Shown here: one piece after another, positions 63,219 through 64,000 of the stretch
Position numbering within the stretch: the stretch's first letter is position 1
Layout: every line of letters starts with the position of its first letter
Assembly: GCF_001510895.1 (NCBI RefSeq)
Contig: NZ_LPWA01000164.1
Location: 122,645-186,644, forward strand
DNA: 64,000 nt
Direction: 5' to 3'
DNA from: Mesorhizobium loti
GTDB lineage: Bacteria; Pseudomonadota; Alphaproteobacteria; Rhizobiales; Rhizobiaceae
Made by a program: the position numbers and the translations under genes
Notes under the pieces: model-generated
Databases searched by the model: none
The model's input: only the letters and a program-made list of their open reading frames with translations
Told to the model about the DNA's origin: nothing

Positions 63219-63824
63219 ATGTCGAAACGAATCGCCGGTCCAGAGATCGAACGCCTGATCCAGCTCCTGACCAAGGTGCCGGGGCTCGGACCGCGTTCGG
63301 CACGGCGCGCCGCTCTTCACCTCATCAAGAAGAAGGAGCAGCTGCTTCAGCCTTTAGCCGCCGCCATGAGCGAGGCGGTCGACAAAGTGCGCATCTGCTC
63401 GACCTGCGGCAATGTCGACACCTCCGACCCTTGCATGATCTGCACCGACCCGCGCCGCGATGCCGGCACGCTCATCGTCGTCGAGGACGTCTCCGACCTC
63501 TGGGCGCTGGAACGCGCCGCCGCCATGAATGTGCGCTACCACGTGCTCGGCGGCACGCTGTCGCCGATCGACGGCATCGGCCCCGACCAGCTCAACATTC
63601 GCTCGCTGGTCGATCGCGTCGCCGGCGGCGAGGTGAAGGAGGTCATCCTTGCCGTCAACGCCACCGTCGAGGGCCAGACCACGGCGCACTACCTGACCGA
63701 CCAGCTCTCGGGCTTCGACGTCAAGGTGACCAGGCTCGCGCATGGCGTTCCGGTCGGCGGCGAGCTCGACTATCTCGACGAAGGCACGCTCGCCGCCGCG
63801 CTGCGTTCGAGGACGGTGTTTTGA
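63219..63824 (+). CDS. recR: Recombination protein RecR
   Basis: A 201-residue RecR: helix-hairpin-helix LTKVPGLGPRSARRAALHL, a four-cysteine zinc finger (CSTCGN and CMICTD at about 65-85), then a TOPRIM domain with VVEDVSDLWALER and TVEGQTTAHYL. It loads RecA in the RecFOR pathway. The bases before the ATG (TAGATCAGAGCG) offer only a weak ribosome site. Confidence 0.95.
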   Translation: MSKRIAGPEIERLIQLLTKVPGLGPRSARRAALHLIKKKEQLLQPLAAAMSEAVDKVRICSTCGNVDTSDPCMICTDPRRDAGTLIVVEDVSDLWALERAAAMNVRYHVLGGTLSPIDGIGPDQLNIRSLVDRVAGGEVKEVILAVNATVEGQTTAHYLTDQLSGFDVKVTRLAHGVPVGGELDYLDEGTLAAALRSRTVF

Positions 63825-63859
63825 GGATGGGGGTAGCGTGGAAATGACAGCGTTCCTTC

Positions 63860-64000
63860 GCGCCCCCCTCTGTCCTGCCGGACATCTCCCCCACAAGGGG
63901 GGAGATTGGCAGCTTCGCCGCCGGCGCTCTCCCCCCAACGTTAGTGATTGGCGAAGCGAGCCGACAGCCCGATCTCCCCCCAAGTGGGGGAGATGTCCGG
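63860..64000. repeat. Palindromic intergenic mosaic element, cut by the window end
   Basis: It starts GCGCCCCCCTCTGTCCTGCC like the other copies, with the inner hairpin CTCCCCC-ACAA-GGGGGGAG; the right arm is present as far as GGGGGAGATGTCCGG at the window edge. In the interior GATTGGCGAAGCGAG is the inverted form of the GCTTTCGCCAATC block. Confidence 0.85.

Overview
The window looks like a chromosomal segment of a Mesorhizobium-type alphaproteobacterium. It is GC-rich. It carries several copies of a GC-rich palindromic intergenic element of the rhizobial mosaic-element kind, plus two smaller repeat families. It also has the usual alphaproteobacterial order SRP RNA, dnaX, ybaB/ebfC, recR, together with kdsB next to pheA, a CycM-like cytochrome c, yejABEF and an ATP-dependent ligase/exonuclease pair. 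The genus is an inference from these features; no rRNA is present.

Layout. 38-5289 (+): complete dppABCDF dipeptide transporter. 5494-11023 (-): a GntR-controlled group with two class V PLP enzymes, an amino-acid type binding protein and permease without an ATPase, and an atypical Rid protein; two matching palindromes look like the GntR operators. 11068-31451: a large catabolic block with acyl-CoA dehydrogenase, enoyl-CoA hydratase, MarR, SDR, a fused aminobenzoyl-CoA/salicylyl-CoA type monooxygenase-reductase, an exported VOC protein, a second peptide-type ABC transporter, two paralogous FAD oxidoreductases, a cyclase/isatin-hydrolase-like enzyme, a second MarR and a two-subunit indolepyruvate:ferredoxin oxidoreductase-like enzyme. 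Together these suggest uptake and breakdown of an indolic or anthranilate-like aromatic compound; this is inference.

Two small insertions are visible. At 31409-33579 an AT-richer gene for a DUF4209/HEPN-like protein sits at the 3' end of iorB, and a displaced second copy of the iorB 3' end lies on its far side. At 36993-39456 a cyclase/TPR gene sits between tRNA-Thr(CGU) and a displaced copy of that tRNA's 3' half. Neither insertion has an integrase. Between them (33666-36895) lie a small GCG_CRPN protein, an EF-hand/ECF sigma/anti-sigma/metal-sensor group with a DUF1501 remnant behind it, and a YodC-like protein.

The remainder (39805-64000) is mostly housekeeping: hypothetical proteins, DNA ligase and exonuclease, methyltransferase, GhrA, YejFEB with two YejA proteins, cytochrome c, KdsB, PheA, Dabb, NudC, HIT, SRP RNA, DnaX, YbaB, cell-wall hydrolase and RecR.

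Seven otherwise conserved genes are each broken by what looks like one missing base, usually in a C/G run. This points to base-calling deletions in the assembly rather than seven real pseudogenes. They are listed as frame-disrupted and described as single genes.
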